From Achromobacter seleniivolatilans (GTDB lineage: Bacteria > Pseudomonadota > Gammaproteobacteria > Burkholderiales > Burkholderiaceae_B): DNA of 64,000 bases. Shown here one piece after another: positions 28,947 through 38,581 of this stretch; position 1 is the stretch's first letter, and the number at the start of each line of letters is the position of its first letter. The position numbers and the translations under genes were made by a program. The stretch spans positions 1,240,001 through 1,304,000 of the forward strand of contig NZ_CP132976.1 of NCBI RefSeq assembly GCF_030864005.1. Direction: 5' to 3'. The notes below the pieces were generated by a model that saw only the letters and a list, made by a program, of their open reading frames with translations, did no database searches and was not told where the DNA came from.

Positions 28947-29321
28947 TTATGCGCTTTGGCTGTCTTGCGCCGCTGCGATTTCCTGGTGGACCTTTTCCAT
29001 GTCCACTTCCTTGATCTTCGCAAGCAACTCGTTCAACTGCCCGCCCGACAAGGCGCCGGGTTGCGAGAACAGCAGAACCTTCTCACGGAAGACCATAAGC
29101 GTGGGAATCGAGCGGATGCCCAGGGCGCCGGCCAGTTCCTGTTCGACATCCGTGTTCACTTTGGCAAACGTGACGTCGGCGTGTTCGGCTGCGGCCTGTT
29201 CAAAGACGGGCGCAAAGCCGCGACACGGGCCGCACCAGGGAGCCCAGAAGTCGACGATCAAGGTGCCGTCAGGGGTGATAGCGTCCTGGAAGCTGTCTTT
29301 GGTGAGTTCAACAATACTCAT
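28947..29321 (-). CDS. Thioredoxin
   Basis: This 124-residue cytoplasmic thioredoxin has the catalytic motif WAPWCGPCRG (C30, C33), preceded by TLIVDFW. It continues with FAKVNTDVEQELAGALGIRSIPTLMVFREKVLL, which includes the cis-proline IPT. The ATG at 29321 gives the normal thioredoxin N-terminus; 10 further in-frame residues upstream look non-coding. The C-terminal helix is extended by about 15 residues (EVDMEKVHQEIAAAQDSQ) relative to E. coli TrxA. It reduces protein disulfides, with the partner reductase elsewhere. Confidence 0.9.
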   Translation of the reverse strand: MSIVELTKDSFQDAITPDGTLIVDFWAPWCGPCRGFAPVFEQAAAEHADVTFAKVNTDVEQELAGALGIRSIPTLMVFREKVLLFSQPGALSGGQLNELLAKIKEVDMEKVHQEIAAAQDSQSA

Positions 29322-29537
29322 TTTGGATCCTTGCCGCGTGTGGCGGCACAAAAAAAGGCGGTGTCAGAGACCTGGGGTGTTCCTGCCCCGGACCTGAATG
29401 GGCGACGCTTTGATTGCCGGATGCTTAGAACGTAGGAACTGATAAGTCCATAGTAGAGCGGGCAATGGTCGCGTCGCAATGGTTGGCGCTTGGAAGAGCG
29501 CAGTCAGCGGTGCTTGGACCGCGGTTTTTATAGAGAA

Positions 29538-30536
29538 TCAGCCGTCGTTCTTTAGCGAGGCCACGATTTCGAAAGAGCGCAGGCGGTCCGCCAGATCAAA
29601 AAAGTCAGACACGATCATGACTTCGTCGGCCTCGGTCTCGGCCACCAGGGCCTCCAGGCGGCGTTTGACCGTATCGGGGCCGCCCACAATGGCGGCGCCC
29701 AATCTTTGATGGACAGCTTCTTGCTCCCATTCGTTCCACAAACCGTCCATGCTGTCGACAGGAGGCTGCAATTGCAGCCGGTTGCCTCGGACCAGCGACA
29801 GGAATTTCAACTGCTGGGTGGTCGCTTGACGGCGCGCGGCTTCGTCGGTTTCGGCGGCAATAACGGGTACGCCGATCATGGAGTAGGGGCGGGCCAACGT
29901 GGCCGAAGGCTTGAACAAGTGCTTGTACAGACGCATTGCCGCCATGCCCTCGGGCGAGAAATGACCCGCGAACGAGAACGGCAGCCCAAGCTCGGCAGCC
30001 AAACGGGCGCTGAAATCGCTGGACCCCAACAACCAGATTGGAACGTTCAAGCCTTCGCCGGGGATCGCACGCACGGGTTGACCTGGCCGCGAGGGCGCCA
30101 GAAAACCGCGCAATTCTTCGACCAGGGCGGGGAATTCCAGGCCGCTGCGGGGGCCGCGGCGCAATGCATGCTGGGTGGCTCCATCGCTACCGGGCGCGCG
30201 GCCCAGGCCTAGGTCGATCCGGCCCGGATACAGCGTTTCCAGGGTGCCAAACTGCTCGGCAATGATCAGGGGGGCGTGATTGGGCAGCATGATGCCGCCA
30301 GAACCCACGCGCAGCGTCTTCGTGTGCGAGGCCACATGGCCAATCAGCACGGCGGTCGCGCTGCTGGCGATGCCATTGATGTTGTGGTGCTCGGCCAGCC
30401 AGAAACGGTTGTAGCCCAAGCGTTCGACATGCTGGGCTACCGCCACCGTATTGCGGAAGGCGTCGGCCGCGTCGCGTCCCTGCACAATGGGGGCCAGGTC
30501 CAGAACGGAAAAGGGAATGCTTGCCAGACGGCTCAT
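29538..30536 (-). CDS. LLM-class flavin-dependent oxidoreductase (luciferase-like monooxygenase)
   Basis: This 332-residue FMN-dependent enzyme has the luciferase-like TIM barrel: [14 protein letters not shown] at the start, [79 protein letters not shown] and [29 protein letters not shown]. These match the MsnO8/YhbW group; the substrate is unknown. The start at 30536 is preceded by GGAG; 43 in-frame residues further upstream lack family similarity. About 215 bp separate its stop from the thioredoxin gene, with no clear terminator seen. Confidence 0.88.
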   Translation of the reverse strand: MSRLASIPFSVLDLAPIVQGRDAADAFRNTVAVAQHVERLGYNRFWLAEHHNINGIASSATAVLIGHVASHTKTLRVGSGGIMLPNHAPLIIAEQFGTLETLYPGRIDLGLGRAPGSDGATQHALRRGPRSGLEFPALVEELRGFLAPSRPGQPVRAIPGEGLNVPIWLLGSSDFSARLAAELGLPFSFAGHFSPEGMAAMRLYKHLFKPSATLARPYSMIGVPVIAAETDEAARRQATTQQLKFLSLVRGNRLQLQPPVDSMDGLWNEWEQEAVHQRLGAAIVGGPDTVKRRLEALVAETEADEVMIVSDFFDLADRLRSFEIVASLKNDG

Positions 30537-30861
30537 GCCAGTCGCTCCAGGAGGGATTGTTCTATGGGGGGGGCGGCACAGGCCGGCAGCGCGGGGACAA
30601 AGCGGGTAAGGCGCAAGGTGTACTCCATATACCGTGATACATGGGGAGTGTATCGGCGAAATCAAGCGGCAAAGGCAGCAACCTTATGGCCGGGCGGGTT
30701 GTATTGGCTTGGGCTATGCGCGTGATTGGAAGGGCCAATGGCGGTGCCTTGCGCCACCCGCCGTCGCTTAAAGAATGTCTGGTTCGAGCGTTGAGCGGGC
30801 AGTAAAAAAGCCGCCACGGCGATGGGCCGGGCGGCTTGGCGCTGGACAAGATTTACGGTCT
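30537..30861. other. Non-coding gap between the LLM oxidoreductase and the purine permease
   Basis: About 325 bp without a convincing gene. It contains the permease terminator at 30808-30837. A more AT-rich stretch at 30615-30670 (TACTCCATATACCGTGATACATGG) is a plausible place for the promoter of the minus-strand oxidoreductase gene. Nothing else stands out. Confidence 0.4.
30808..30837 (-). terminator. Terminator of the NCS2 permease gene
   Basis: On the minus strand AAGCCGCC pairs with GGCGGCTT over 8 bp (30808-30815 with 30830-30837) and is followed by a T run (the AAAAAA at about 30804-30809 on the plus strand). It lies 24 bp beyond the minus-strand stop. Confidence 0.8.
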
Positions 30862-32154
30862 CTACCCAGGGAAGAATGCGTAGCGGATCACAAACAATAC
30901 CGCCACCAGCCACGTTGCCGGATGCACATCGCGGACCTTGCCGGTAGCCGTCTTCAGCACCACGTAGCTGATGAAGCCAAACGCAATACCGTTGGCGATC
31001 GAATATGTGAAGGGCATGACAAGCGCGGTCAACGCGGCCGGGGTGGCTTCGGTGACTTCGTTCCAATCGATGTCGATCAGTTCGCGCATCATCAGGCCAG
31101 CCACGTAGAGCAGGGCGGGCGCGGTGGCGTAGGCCGGCACAGCGCCAGCCAAGGGCGAAATGAACAGCGCGGCCAAGAACAGCAGGCCCACGACCAGCGC
31201 AGTCATGCCAGTCCGGCCGCCTGCTTGCACGCCCGAGGCGCTTTCGACATAGGCGGTGGTGCTGCTGGTGCCCAGCGCCGATCCCGCAACAATCGCCGTA
31301 CTGTCGGCAAACAGGGCGCGGCCCAGGCGGTTCGGACGGTTCTCCGGCATCAGGCCCGCGCGCTTGGCAACGCCCACCAGGGTGCCCGTGGCATCAAAGA
31401 CCTCGACCAGCACGAACACCAGGATCACGTGCACAAAGCCGCTATGCAGGGCGCCCAGGATGTCCATCTTGAAAAAGGTGGGCGCCAGGCTGGGCGGGGG
31501 CGCGAAGATGCCCTTGAACTCGTTGTAGCCCAAGGCCATGGACAGCACCGTGACCACCAGGATGCCGATCAGGATGGCGCCGCGCACACGCAGCGCGTCC
31601 AGCGAGGCAATGATGAAGAAACCCAGAATGGCGAACAAAGGCGCGTGGCCGGTCAGATCGCCAAGCGAAACCTTGGTGGCGGGGTGCGCCACCACGATTT
31701 GCGCGCTGGATAGCGCGATAATGGCAAGAAACAACCCGATGCCTGCGGCAATGGCGCTGCGCAGCGAATGCGGAATGCCCTTGACCAGCCAGACCCGTAT
31801 GCCCGATATCGTCAGGAATAGAAAGATAATGCCCGAGATGAACACGGCGCCCAGCGCCTGTTCCCAGGTATAGCCCATGGTCTTGACCACGGTGAAGGCA
31901 AAGAAAGCGTTCAGGCCCATGCCGGGCGCCATCCCGATCGGCCAGTTGGCGATCAGCGCCATCACCAGCGAACCCAGGGCTGCGGCCAGGCAGGTGGCGA
32001 CGAATACGGCGTTGCGGTCCATGCCCGTCGATGACAGGATGTCCGGGTTGACGAAGATGATGTATGACATCGTCAAAAAGGTCGTCAGCCCCGCCACGAT
32101 CTCCGTGCGCGCGGTCGTGCCGTGTTCACGCAGCTTGAATAGCTTCTCCAGCAT
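30862..32154 (-). CDS. NCS2-family purine permease (AzgA type)
   Basis: This 430-residue inner-membrane carrier matches the AzgA-like branch of NCS2 transporters (adenine, guanine, hypoxanthine/proton symport). Landmarks are [20 protein letters not shown] at the N-terminus, [33 protein letters not shown] and the conserved [27 protein letters not shown]. About 12-14 membrane segments are expected. Length fits AdeP/GhxP (about 430-450). Which purine it carries cannot be fixed. It is divergent from tsaD. Confidence 0.92.
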   Translation of the reverse strand: MLEKLFKLREHGTTARTEIVAGLTTFLTMSYIIFVNPDILSSTGMDRNAVFVATCLAAALGSLVMALIANWPIGMAPGMGLNAFFAFTVVKTMGYTWEQALGAVFISGIIFLFLTISGIRVWLVKGIPHSLRSAIAAGIGLFLAIIALSSAQIVVAHPATKVSLGDLTGHAPLFAILGFFIIASLDALRVRGAILIGILVVTVLSMALGYNEFKGIFAPPPSLAPTFFKMDILGALHSGFVHVILVFVLVEVFDATGTLVGVAKRAGLMPENRPNRLGRALFADSTAIVAGSALGTSSTTAYVESASGVQAGGRTGMTALVVGLLFLAALFISPLAGAVPAYATAPALLYVAGLMMRELIDIDWNEVTEATPAALTALVMPFTYSIANGIAFGFISYVVLKTATGKVRDVHPATWLVAVLFVIRYAFFPG

Positions 32155-32265
32155 TCCAGTCCCCAGTGTTTTTGCAGGTTGCGGGTTGTTATAGGCAGGG
32201 GCCGGAAGGCCTTCTGCATGTTCAGAAACAGGCGTATTTTCGCATCAGTTGTAAACTCTGCCGCC

Positions 32266-33297
32266 ATGATTATCCTAGGCTTTGAAAGCTCCTGCGACGA
32301 AACCGGTGTCGCAGCCGTCTGTACCGAACGAGGTCTGCTTGCGCACGCGCTGCATACCCAGATCGCCATGCACCAGGAATACGGGGGCGTGGTGCCGGAA
32401 CTCGCCTCGCGCGACCATATCCGCCGAGTGGTGCCGTTGACGCGCCAAGTGCTGGAAGAAGCGGGCCTGCAAATGTCCGATATCGGCGCCGTGGCGTATA
32501 CCGCCGGGCCCGGTCTGGCCGGCGCTTTGCTGGTTGGCGCCAGCGTGGCGCAGTCGTTTGCGTGGTCGCGCCATCTACCGGCCATTGGCATCCACCACCT
32601 GGAAGGCCATCTGCTGTCGCCGATGCTGGCGGACCCTCGGCCCGACTTCCCCTTTGTGGCGCTGCTGGTGTCTGGCGGCCATACGCAGCTGATGCGCGTG
32701 GACGGCGTGGGCCGCTACGAGCTATTGGGCGAAACGCTGGACGATGCCGCCGGAGAAGCGTTTGACAAGTCCGCCAAGCTGATGGGCCTGGGTTATCCGG
32801 GCGGTCCGGCGCTGGCCAAGCTGGCCGATCAAGGCGACGCATCCCGTTTTGATCTGCCGCGTCCCATGCTGCACAGCGGGGATCTGGATTTCAGCTTCAG
32901 CGGCCTGAAAACGGCGGTGCTGACGCGGGTCAAGGCGGCCGAAAAAGAAGGCGGGCTGACTGATCAGTCGCGTGCCGACCTGGCTGCCGCGACCCAAGGG
33001 GCGATCGTGGACGTGCTGGCGGCCAAATCCATCCGCGCGCTGAAACAGACGGGCCTGCGCCGTCTGGTGGTGGCGGGGGGCGTGGGCGCCAATCAATTGT
33101 TGCGGGCCAAGCTGGCCGCCGCGCTCAAACCCTTGAAGGCGCAAGCCTATTTTCCGCCGCTGGAGTTGTGCACCGATAATGGCGCGATGATCGCCTTTGC
33201 GGCGTCAGAACGGGTCAAGGCAGGTTTGGTGACCCTGGACCCCGACGCGCACAGCTTCACGGTCAAGCCGCGGTGGGATCTGGCTGAGATCGGCTAG
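32266..33297 (+). CDS. tsaD: tRNA threonylcarbamoyladenosine biosynthesis protein TsaD
   Basis: TsaD transfers the threonylcarbamoyl group to A37 of tRNAs reading ANN codons, with TsaB and TsaE. This 343-residue protein begins [16 protein letters not shown]. It has the metal-binding H111-L-E-G-H115 motif, the phosphate loop [29 protein letters not shown], and the C-terminal [10 protein letters not shown] and [12 protein letters not shown] (D in the ligand set). The ATG at 32266 matches the family start; 29 in-frame residues upstream are not conserved. TAAACT at 32252-32257 lies 8 bases before the ATG, so the leader is very short or absent. Confidence 0.96.
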   Translation: MIILGFESSCDETGVAAVCTERGLLAHALHTQIAMHQEYGGVVPELASRDHIRRVVPLTRQVLEEAGLQMSDIGAVAYTAGPGLAGALLVGASVAQSFAWSRHLPAIGIHHLEGHLLSPMLADPRPDFPFVALLVSGGHTQLMRVDGVGRYELLGETLDDAAGEAFDKSAKLMGLGYPGGPALAKLADQGDASRFDLPRPMLHSGDLDFSFSGLKTAVLTRVKAAEKEGGLTDQSRADLAAATQGAIVDVLAAKSIRALKQTGLRRLVVAGGVGANQLLRAKLAAALKPLKAQAYFPPLELCTDNGAMIAFAASERVKAGLVTLDPDAHSFTVKPRWDLAEIG

Positions 33298-33312
33298 AAA
33301 CATTGCGGGAAA

Positions 33313-33350
33313 ATGAACAAGGGCGGCCCGCTGGGGCCGCCCTTGTTCAT
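33313..33350. terminator. Bidirectional terminator between tsaD and plsY
   Basis: ATGAACAAGGGCGGCCC (33313-33329) and GGGCCGCCCTTGTTCAT (33334-33350) form a perfect 17-bp stem with a 4-base loop. It lies between the two convergent stop codons and should stop transcription from both sides. Confidence 0.85.
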
Positions 33351-33364
33351 GGCGCGTTCATTGA

Positions 33365-34006
33365 TTACTTCTTTTTGCCGCTGCCAATACGGCTTTCCGT
33401 GCCCTGGATCAGCCGGGTAATGTTCGCGCGGTGGCGATAGAACAGCAGCAGGCCGATCACGACCAGCGTTACGGTCATGGGCGGCTGGGCATGCCAGGCC
33501 AGCCCCGAACCAAACACGTAATATACGGGTGCGAAAAAGGCCGCGACCAGCGACGCCAGCGAGGAATAGCGGAAGAACACGGCAATGATGAGCCAGGTTG
33601 CCGCCGTTGCGACTGCCAGCCAGGGCTGAATCGCCATCAGCACGCCCAGCGCCGTCGCCACGCCTTTGCCGCCCTTGAAGCCCAGGAAAATCGGGTACAA
33701 ATGGCCCACAAAAGCGGCCAGGGCTACCGCTGCCAGGGCGGCAGGGGCAATGCCGGGGGCCAGTTGTTCGGCCAGCCAGATCGCGAACCATCCCTTGGCG
33801 GCGTCACCCAGCAGCGTCAACGCGGCAGCGGTTTTGTTGCCAGTGCGCAGCACGTTCGTGGCGCCAGGATTTTTGGACCCGTAGCTGCGGGGGTCTTGCA
33901 AGCCCATGATTTTACTGACCACTACGGCAAATGGCACGGAGCCGATCAGGTAGGCCAGCAGGATAAGCGCAGCAGTGAACACCAGGGAAGGCTCGGTCAT
34001 CGCCAT
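33365..34006 (-). CDS. plsY: Glycerol-3-phosphate acyltransferase
   Basis: PlsY transfers the acyl group from acyl-phosphate to glycerol-3-phosphate, the first step of phospholipid synthesis. This 213-residue membrane protein has five or six helices. The three conserved cytoplasmic motifs are [31 protein letters not shown], and [23 protein letters not shown] basic tail (RIGSGKKK) closes it. An internal ATG two codons downstream (MTEP) is an equally plausible start. Confidence 0.95.
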   Translation of the reverse strand: MAMTEPSLVFTAALILLAYLIGSVPFAVVVSKIMGLQDPRSYGSKNPGATNVLRTGNKTAAALTLLGDAAKGWFAIWLAEQLAPGIAPAALAAVALAAFVGHLYPIFLGFKGGKGVATALGVLMAIQPWLAVATAATWLIIAVFFRYSSLASLVAAFFAPVYYVFGSGLAWHAQPPMTVTLVVIGLLLFYRHRANITRLIQGTESRIGSGKKK

Positions 34007-34196
34007 GAAAGGGAATCCGTTGTTGTCGTAATGGCTGCGGATTCTACCGCGACCGGCGGCTGCCCCGGCTACGGGTTATCGAGTGTGGCAGCGGCGCCCG
34101 AATCAACAGGGGATCATTCAGGCTGACATACAGGGTGCGGCCGTGGACGGTACAATCCGACACGTCCACCCGCGTTTAATTTCTTTCGGATGCACA

Positions 34197-34955
34197 ATGC
34201 GAATTCTGGTTTCGAACGATGATGGTTACTCGGCCCCTGGGCTCGAAGCGCTGGTAGCAGCGCTGCAAGGCTTGGGCGACATAACCGTCGTTGCGCCCGA
34301 GACCAACCACAGCGGCGCCTCGAACTCCCTGTCGCTGAATCGCCCCTTGTCGGTGCGTACGGCGTCGAACGGCTTTATTGCCGTGAACGGCACGCCCTCG
34401 GACTGCGTCCACGTGGCGCTGACCGGTCTGATGGACACCCGCCCTGATCTGGTGGTGTCCGGGATCAACAACGGCGCCAACATGGGCGACGACACGCTGT
34501 ATTCCGGCACGGTGGCCGCGGCCAGCGAAGGCTACCTGTTCGGCATCCCCGCCATCGCGTTCTCGTTGGCCGAGAAGGGCTGGGAACACCTGGACTCCGC
34601 GGCGCGCGCCGCCCGGCTGGTGGTCGAACGCCATCTGGCCCAGCCGCTGGCGGCGCCGGTGCTGCTGAACGTCAACATTCCCAACCGCCGTTTTGAAGAC
34701 CTGCATGGCTTCGCTGTGACGCGTCTGGGCAAGCGCCATCCCTCGCAACCCGTGGTGCGCACCACCACGCCTTATGGCGATACGGTGTATTGGATTGGTC
34801 CCGTGGGTTTGGCCGCCGATGCCACGCCTGGCACGGATTTTCATGCGGTGGAGCAGGGCACGGTGTCGGTGACCCCGCTACGCCTGGATCTCACACAGCA
34901 CAGTCAGCTGGATGAAATCCGCACTTGGGCGGAGCCGCTATGCGTAAACGCGTAA
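34197..34955 (+). CDS. surE: 5'-nucleotidase SurE
   Basis: This 252-residue survival protein and nucleoside 5'-monophosphate phosphatase begins [16 protein letters not shown]8 and D9 bind the metal. It continues with [32 protein letters not shown] and [27 protein letters not shown], which carry the remaining ligand residues. Length matches the family. TACAAT at 34151-34156 is a probable -10 element about 40 bp upstream. It overlaps pcm by 16 bp, the classical surE-pcm order. Confidence 0.95.
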   Translation: MRILVSNDDGYSAPGLEALVAALQGLGDITVVAPETNHSGASNSLSLNRPLSVRTASNGFIAVNGTPSDCVHVALTGLMDTRPDLVVSGINNGANMGDDTLYSGTVAAASEGYLFGIPAIAFSLAEKGWEHLDSAARAARLVVERHLAQPLAAPVLLNVNIPNRRFEDLHGFAVTRLGKRHPSQPVVRTTTPYGDTVYWIGPVGLAADATPGTDFHAVEQGTVSVTPLRLDLTQHSQLDEIRTWAEPLCVNA

Positions 34956-35764
34956 GTCAACCGGATGTGTCCCAAGCGGTCCCGGGCCGGCCCGGTCCGG
35001 TGCGCTATGACTCGGGCAGACTCAGCCCGGGCGTCACGGCCTCGAACAGCAACACCCGCATTTCGGCAGCCACGTTGCAGCGGCAGACGGCTGCGCCCGC
35101 GCCTGCCGCTGGCGGCAACCTGGGCTTGAATTCCGATCGTTTGCGCCAGGCAATGGTGCAACGGCTGCGCGGGCAGGGCATCAGTGATGAACGCGTGTTG
35201 AACGCCATGGCTGCGGTCCCGCGCCATCTGTTCGTCGACGAAGCCCTGGCCAGCCGCGCCTATGAAGACGCGGCGCTGCCCATCGGGCACTCCCAAACCA
35301 TTTCGCAGCCTTGGGTCGTGGCGCGCATGATCGCCGCCGCGTGTGAAGACCGCACGCCGACCCGCGTGCTGGAAGTGGGCGCGGGTTGCGGATATCAAGC
35401 CGCCGTCCTTGCGCAGTTTGTGCGTGAAGTCCACTCGATTGAACGCATCCGCGGCCTGTATGAACTGGCGCGCGAGCATCTGCGCGCCTTGCGGCTGACC
35501 ACACGCATCCGCTTGATCTATGGCGATGGCACGCTGGGCCTGCCCGGCGTGGCGCCGTTCGATGCTATCGTTGTGGCTGCCGCTGGCTTGGCTATCCCGC
35601 AAGCTCTGCTTACTCAGCTTGCGCCGGGTGGACGCCTTATCGCTCCCGAAGGGGGCACGAACCAGCGCCTTGTGCTGATCGAACGCACGGGTGCCGCCAG
35701 CTGGAAACGTACTGAATTAGAGGCCGTGCGCTTTGTGCCGCTACGTGCCGGAATACAATCTTGA
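34940..35764 (+). CDS. pcm: Protein-L-isoaspartate O-methyltransferase
   Basis: Pcm methylates isoaspartyl residues so that damaged proteins can be repaired. In this 274-residue protein the methyltransferase core starts near residue 60 ([66 protein letters not shown]). The SAM loop follows as [19 protein letters not shown], then [16 protein letters not shown] and [33 protein letters not shown]. An extra ~55-residue Ser/Ala/Pro-rich N-terminal extension precedes it relative to the E. coli enzyme (208 aa). The ATG at 34940 lies inside surE. Confidence 0.93.
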   Translation: MRKRVSQPDVSQAVPGRPGPVRYDSGRLSPGVTASNSNTRISAATLQRQTAAPAPAAGGNLGLNSDRLRQAMVQRLRGQGISDERVLNAMAAVPRHLFVDEALASRAYEDAALPIGHSQTISQPWVVARMIAAACEDRTPTRVLEVGAGCGYQAAVLAQFVREVHSIERIRGLYELAREHLRALRLTTRIRLIYGDGTLGLPGVAPFDAIVVAAAGLAIPQALLTQLAPGGRLIAPEGGTNQRLVLIERTGAASWKRTELEAVRFVPLRAGIQS

Positions 35765-35781
35765 GCAAACAGGAGAAACGT

Positions 35782-36642
35782 ATGCTCAACGGGCAGTCGC
35801 AACTGACCGCTATGACTATGGGCGCGTCCATGACGCGCCTTCGCCGCCCGCTATTTATTGCGGGGGCACTCAGCCTGGCCATTTTGGCCGGCTGCGCATC
35901 GAAAGGAACTCGTGCACCGGTGGTCGACATGACCGGCGGGCAACCTGCGTCGTCGGCTCAGCCGACGGGCAGCTATGTGGTCAAGCCGGGCGACACGCTC
36001 TACAAGATCGCTCGCGCCAACAATGTCGATATGGAAAGCGTCAAGCGCTGGAACAATCTTACCGACCCCAACCAGATTTCGGTTGGCCAGGTATTGAAGA
36101 TGTCCGGCGGCACTGGCGGCGGTACGCAGGTGACGCCAGTCGCCAGCGCCAAGCCGCAACCGCGCCCGCTCGATCAGCCCGAGACCCCCGCTGCAACCAC
36201 GCCGTCGCCTGAGGCCACGCCGACAGCGCCTCCGGCTCCCGTCGAGGTCAAGCCCACGACGCGCGCTGCCGATGCCAGCGTCATCAACTGGGCATGGCCA
36301 GCTGGCGGACCTATCGTGCAGACGTTCAACGCCAGCAGCAAGGGCATTGATATCTCCGGCGCGTTGGGCGATCCGATCACCGCTGCGGCGGATGGTCTGG
36401 TCAAGTACAGCGGCAATGGCGTGCGTGGCCTGGGCAATTTGATCATCGTTGAACACCAGAACGGTTTCATCACTGCTTACGCGCACAACCGCGCGCTGCT
36501 GGTGAAGACGGGCCAGAACGTCAAGCGCGGCGCCAAGATCGCCGAACTTGGCCAAAGCGACACCACGTCGCCGCGCCTGCACTTCGAGATCCGCCGCCAA
36601 GGCACCCCCGTGGACCCGATGCAGTACCTGCCCGCCAAATGA
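35782..36642 (+). CDS. nlpD: NlpD-type lipoprotein, LysM plus degenerate LytM (M23)
   Basis: This 286-residue outer-membrane lipoprotein activates amidases that split the septum. AGGAG precedes the ATG at 35782. A lipobox LAILAGC (C38) follows a hydrophobic stretch. A LysM domain covers about 65-108 (YVVKPGDTLYKIARANNVDMESVKRWNNL), then a Pro/Ala/Thr linker, then LytM from about 175. The first metal His expected before GxDI is absent (NASSKGIDISG), while LHFEIRRQG is kept. As in E. coli NlpD, it should therefore be catalytically dead and work as an activator. It overlaps the exonuclease gene by 4 bp. Confidence 0.92.
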   Translation: MLNGQSQLTAMTMGASMTRLRRPLFIAGALSLAILAGCASKGTRAPVVDMTGGQPASSAQPTGSYVVKPGDTLYKIARANNVDMESVKRWNNLTDPNQISVGQVLKMSGGTGGGTQVTPVASAKPQPRPLDQPETPAATTPSPEATPTAPPAPVEVKPTTRAADASVINWAWPAGGPIVQTFNASSKGIDISGALGDPITAAADGLVKYSGNGVRGLGNLIIVEHQNGFITAYAHNRALLVKTGQNVKRGAKIAELGQSDTTSPRLHFEIRRQGTPVDPMQYLPAK

Positions 36643-37418
36643 CGCCCACCCTGGTATTCGACCTTGAAACCATCCCCGATGCCGATGGGCTGCGTAAGCT
36701 CAACGGCTGGGGGCCCGAGGTCCCTGACCAGGAAGTGGTCGAACGCGCGCTGACCGCCCGCCGCGAGGCCGTGGGGCACGACTTCCTGCCGCTGCATCTG
36801 CACAAGGTGGCGGTCGTGGGTTGCGTATTCCGCGATGACCAGGGTTTTCGCGTCAAGACGCTGGGCCAGCCCGATGATCCCGAAGCCGCCTTGTTGGCGG
36901 GGTTCTTCAAGACCATCGAACGCTACACGCCCAAGCTGGTGAGCTGGAATGGATCGGGGTTCGATCTGCCCGTTCTGCATTACCGCAGCTTGATCCTGGG
37001 CGTTCCCGCGCCGCGTTATTGGGACATGGGCGAAGAAGACCGCGATTTCAAGTTCAACAACTACATCGCGCGTTATCACACCCGCCATCTGGATTTGATG
37101 GATGTCCTGGCCAAGTACAACGGCCGCGCCAATGCGCCGCTGGATGAACTGGCCAAGCTTTGCGGTTTTCCCGGCAAGCTGGGGATGGACGGCAGCAAAG
37201 TCTGGGAAGCCTGGAGCCAAGGCCGCGCCGACGAGGTCCGCGCCTATTGCGAAACCGATGTCGTGAACACCTGGCTGGTGTATTGCCGTTTCCGTTTCCT
37301 GCGCGGCGAACTCGACCACACTTCCTACGAGGCCGAAATCGCCCTGGTGCGCGACACACTCGCCGCCAGCGATGCGCCGCACTGGAAGGAATACATGGCA
37401 GCCTGGGACGCAGGCTAA
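36639..37418 (+). CDS. 3'-5' exonuclease, PolB exonuclease-like (DEDD fold)
   Basis: This 259-residue protein has the RNase H-like exonuclease motifs: FDLETIPD (Exo I, D and E), SWNGSGFDLPVL (Exo II, N-x-x-x-F/Y-D) and the C-terminal VRAYCETDVVNTWLVYCRF (Exo III D). It matches the predicted PolB-like exonuclease family (DNA_pol_B_exo2) found as a stand-alone gene in many betaproteobacteria. Its substrate is not known. The ATG overlaps the nlpD stop (ATGA), so it is the fourth gene of the surE operon. Confidence 0.88.
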   Translation: MTPTLVFDLETIPDADGLRKLNGWGPEVPDQEVVERALTARREAVGHDFLPLHLHKVAVVGCVFRDDQGFRVKTLGQPDDPEAALLAGFFKTIERYTPKLVSWNGSGFDLPVLHYRSLILGVPAPRYWDMGEEDRDFKFNNYIARYHTRHLDLMDVLAKYNGRANAPLDELAKLCGFPGKLGMDGSKVWEAWSQGRADEVRAYCETDVVNTWLVYCRFRFLRGELDHTSYEAEIALVRDTLAASDAPHWKEYMAAWDAG

Positions 37419-37453
37419 GCCGGCGGCCTGCCAAGGCAACGCACGAACGAAGC

Positions 37454-37480
37454 ACGGGGCCTTGATGGCCCCGTCTTCAC
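37454..37480 (+). terminator. Terminator of the surE-pcm-nlpD-exonuclease operon
   Basis: ACGGGGCC (37454-37461) and GGCCCCGT (37467-37474) form an 8-bp stem with a TTGAT loop, followed by CTTCAC. It begins 35 bp after the exonuclease stop. Confidence 0.65.
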
Positions 37481-37588
37481 GTCTGCAAGGGGCGCAATCG
37501 ACTGAAACATGGACGGCGGAAACGAAACCCGGTTGAAACCGCAGCAATCGCACAATGGTCTCGCTTTCTTCACTTTTAGGAGACCCAC

Positions 37589-38218
37589 ATGTCCCGATTC
37601 GCTATCCGCTCCAATTTGGCCGCTCTTGCATTTGTCGCCGCGACCGGCGGTTTGGTGGCTGGCTCCGTTATGGCGGCGCCTCCCCCTCCCGCTGACGGTG
37701 GCCCGGCCGCCATGCATCAAGGCAAATGGGGCGGTTTCCACAAAGGCATGCGCGACGGCCTGTTCGTCCCCGGTATTGGTCCGGTGTCCAAGGCGCAGGT
37801 TGATCAGCTGAAGCTGGACGACAAGCAGCAAGCGTTGTTCAAGACCGCCCAGGACAGCCAGCGCAGTCTGCACGAAGCCATGCGCGCCAACGGTGCAAAG
37901 CGCCACGATCTGCTGAAGTCCCAATTGGACAGCAACAAGCTAGATCCCCGCGCATTGGTGACGCAATCTGAACAGTCGCGAGACGCCTTCGGTACGCAAG
38001 CCAAGCAGGTGCGCGATCAATGGCTGGCCGTTTGGGACAGCTTGAATGACACACAGCGCGGCCAAGTCACCAAGATCGTCAAGGACCGCGAAGCCAAAAT
38101 GCAGGAACGCCATGCCAAGGCAGAGGGCGGCCATCACGGCAAGGGCCGGCCTGGCATGCCCCCGCCGCCGCCCGCAGGTGGCGATGTTCCGCCGCCGCCG
38201 GCCCCCGCCGCTAACTAA
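37589..38218 (+). CDS. Spy/CpxP-like periplasmic LTxxQ-family protein
   Basis: This 209-residue protein has a signal peptide of about 30 residues (NLAALAFVAATGGLVAGSVMA, cleavage before APPPP). The mature helical region contains two degenerate LTxxQ motifs (LKLDDKQQALF at about 72 and DSLNDTQRGQV at about 153) and many basic residues, as in Spy/CpxP chaperones that respond to envelope stress or metals. Both ends of the mature chain are Pro/Gly-rich, with HHGKGRPGMPPPPP at the C-terminus; the His residues could bind metal. AGGAG precedes the ATG. No Cpx- or Bae-type regulator is nearby. Confidence 0.75.
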   Translation: MSRFAIRSNLAALAFVAATGGLVAGSVMAAPPPPADGGPAAMHQGKWGGFHKGMRDGLFVPGIGPVSKAQVDQLKLDDKQQALFKTAQDSQRSLHEAMRANGAKRHDLLKSQLDSNKLDPRALVTQSEQSRDAFGTQAKQVRDQWLAVWDSLNDTQRGQVTKIVKDREAKMQERHAKAEGGHHGKGRPGMPPPPPAGGDVPPPPAPAAN

Positions 38219-38273
38219 GCCCGCAGGCAGGGCGCAGCCAGACGCAACGTCAGGCTGCGCCCAGACTCTCATA

Positions 38274-38307
38274 CCCCGGACGCGCACTTGCGCGTGCCGG
38301 GGTTTTT
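38274..38307 (+). terminator. Terminator of the Spy-like gene
   Basis: CCCCGG-A-CGCGCA (38274-38286) pairs with TGCGCG-TG-CCGGGG (38289-38302) with one bulge, followed by TTTTT. This is a classic intrinsic terminator. Confidence 0.8.
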
Positions 38308-38397
38308 CGTGTCCGCGGGGCGAGGGGCGGGCCCGTGAACCACGATGGCGCGGATTCCCCAATATGAGGCATCGCCCGCACGCAGCATCTCTGGTTG

Positions 38398-38414
38398 CGC
38401 ACTGTTGTGGTGCA
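38398..38414 (+). promoter_or_regulatory. NtrC-like enhancer box
   Basis: CGCACT-GTTGT-GGTGCA matches the NtrC dyad TGCACC-N5-GGTGCA at 10 of 12 arm positions. It is centred about 85 bp upstream of the predicted sigma-54 start site, a normal distance for an enhancer site. NtrC binding is inference from consensus and context. Confidence 0.5.
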
Positions 38415-38465
38415 TTGCGTGAGCCATTCAGCCACTCGCCAGCCCCTTGTCGCCCAAATGAAACC

Positions 38466-38480
38466 TGGCACGGACCTTGC
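38466..38480 (+). promoter_or_regulatory. Sigma-54 promoter of the TorF porin gene
   Basis: TGGCACGGACCTTGC matches the RpoN consensus TGGCACG-N4-TTGC exactly, with GG (38467-38468) and GC (38479-38480) separated by the required 10 bases. It faces the TorF gene, whose ATG is about 100 bp downstream. Confidence 0.8.
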
Positions 38481-38581
38481 TTAGAGGTAATAGAGCCGGT
38501 AACCCACCGCTGCAAAGCCGGTCAGTTGGATGTGCCGCGTGGCCGTCCTCCTCCTCGTTAAACCGATCAGGACTCCGCACC

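Larger units (their letters stand above)
38219..38581. other. Intergenic region between the Spy-like gene and the TorF gene
   Basis: This 363-bp region holds a GC-rich hairpin at 38230-38262 (GGGCGCAGCC/GGCTGCGCCC), the terminator at 38274-38307, an NtrC-like box at 38398-38414 and a sigma-54 promoter at 38466-38480. The expected leader from about 38491 to the TorF ATG is roughly 90 nt. No gene is apparent. Confidence 0.6.

Noticed and set aside
29500..29537. Hairpin GCGGT-GCTTGG-ACCGC followed by GGTTTTTA
   Set aside because: Its T run faces right, but the genes on both sides are on the minus strand, so no transcript would use it; probably chance.
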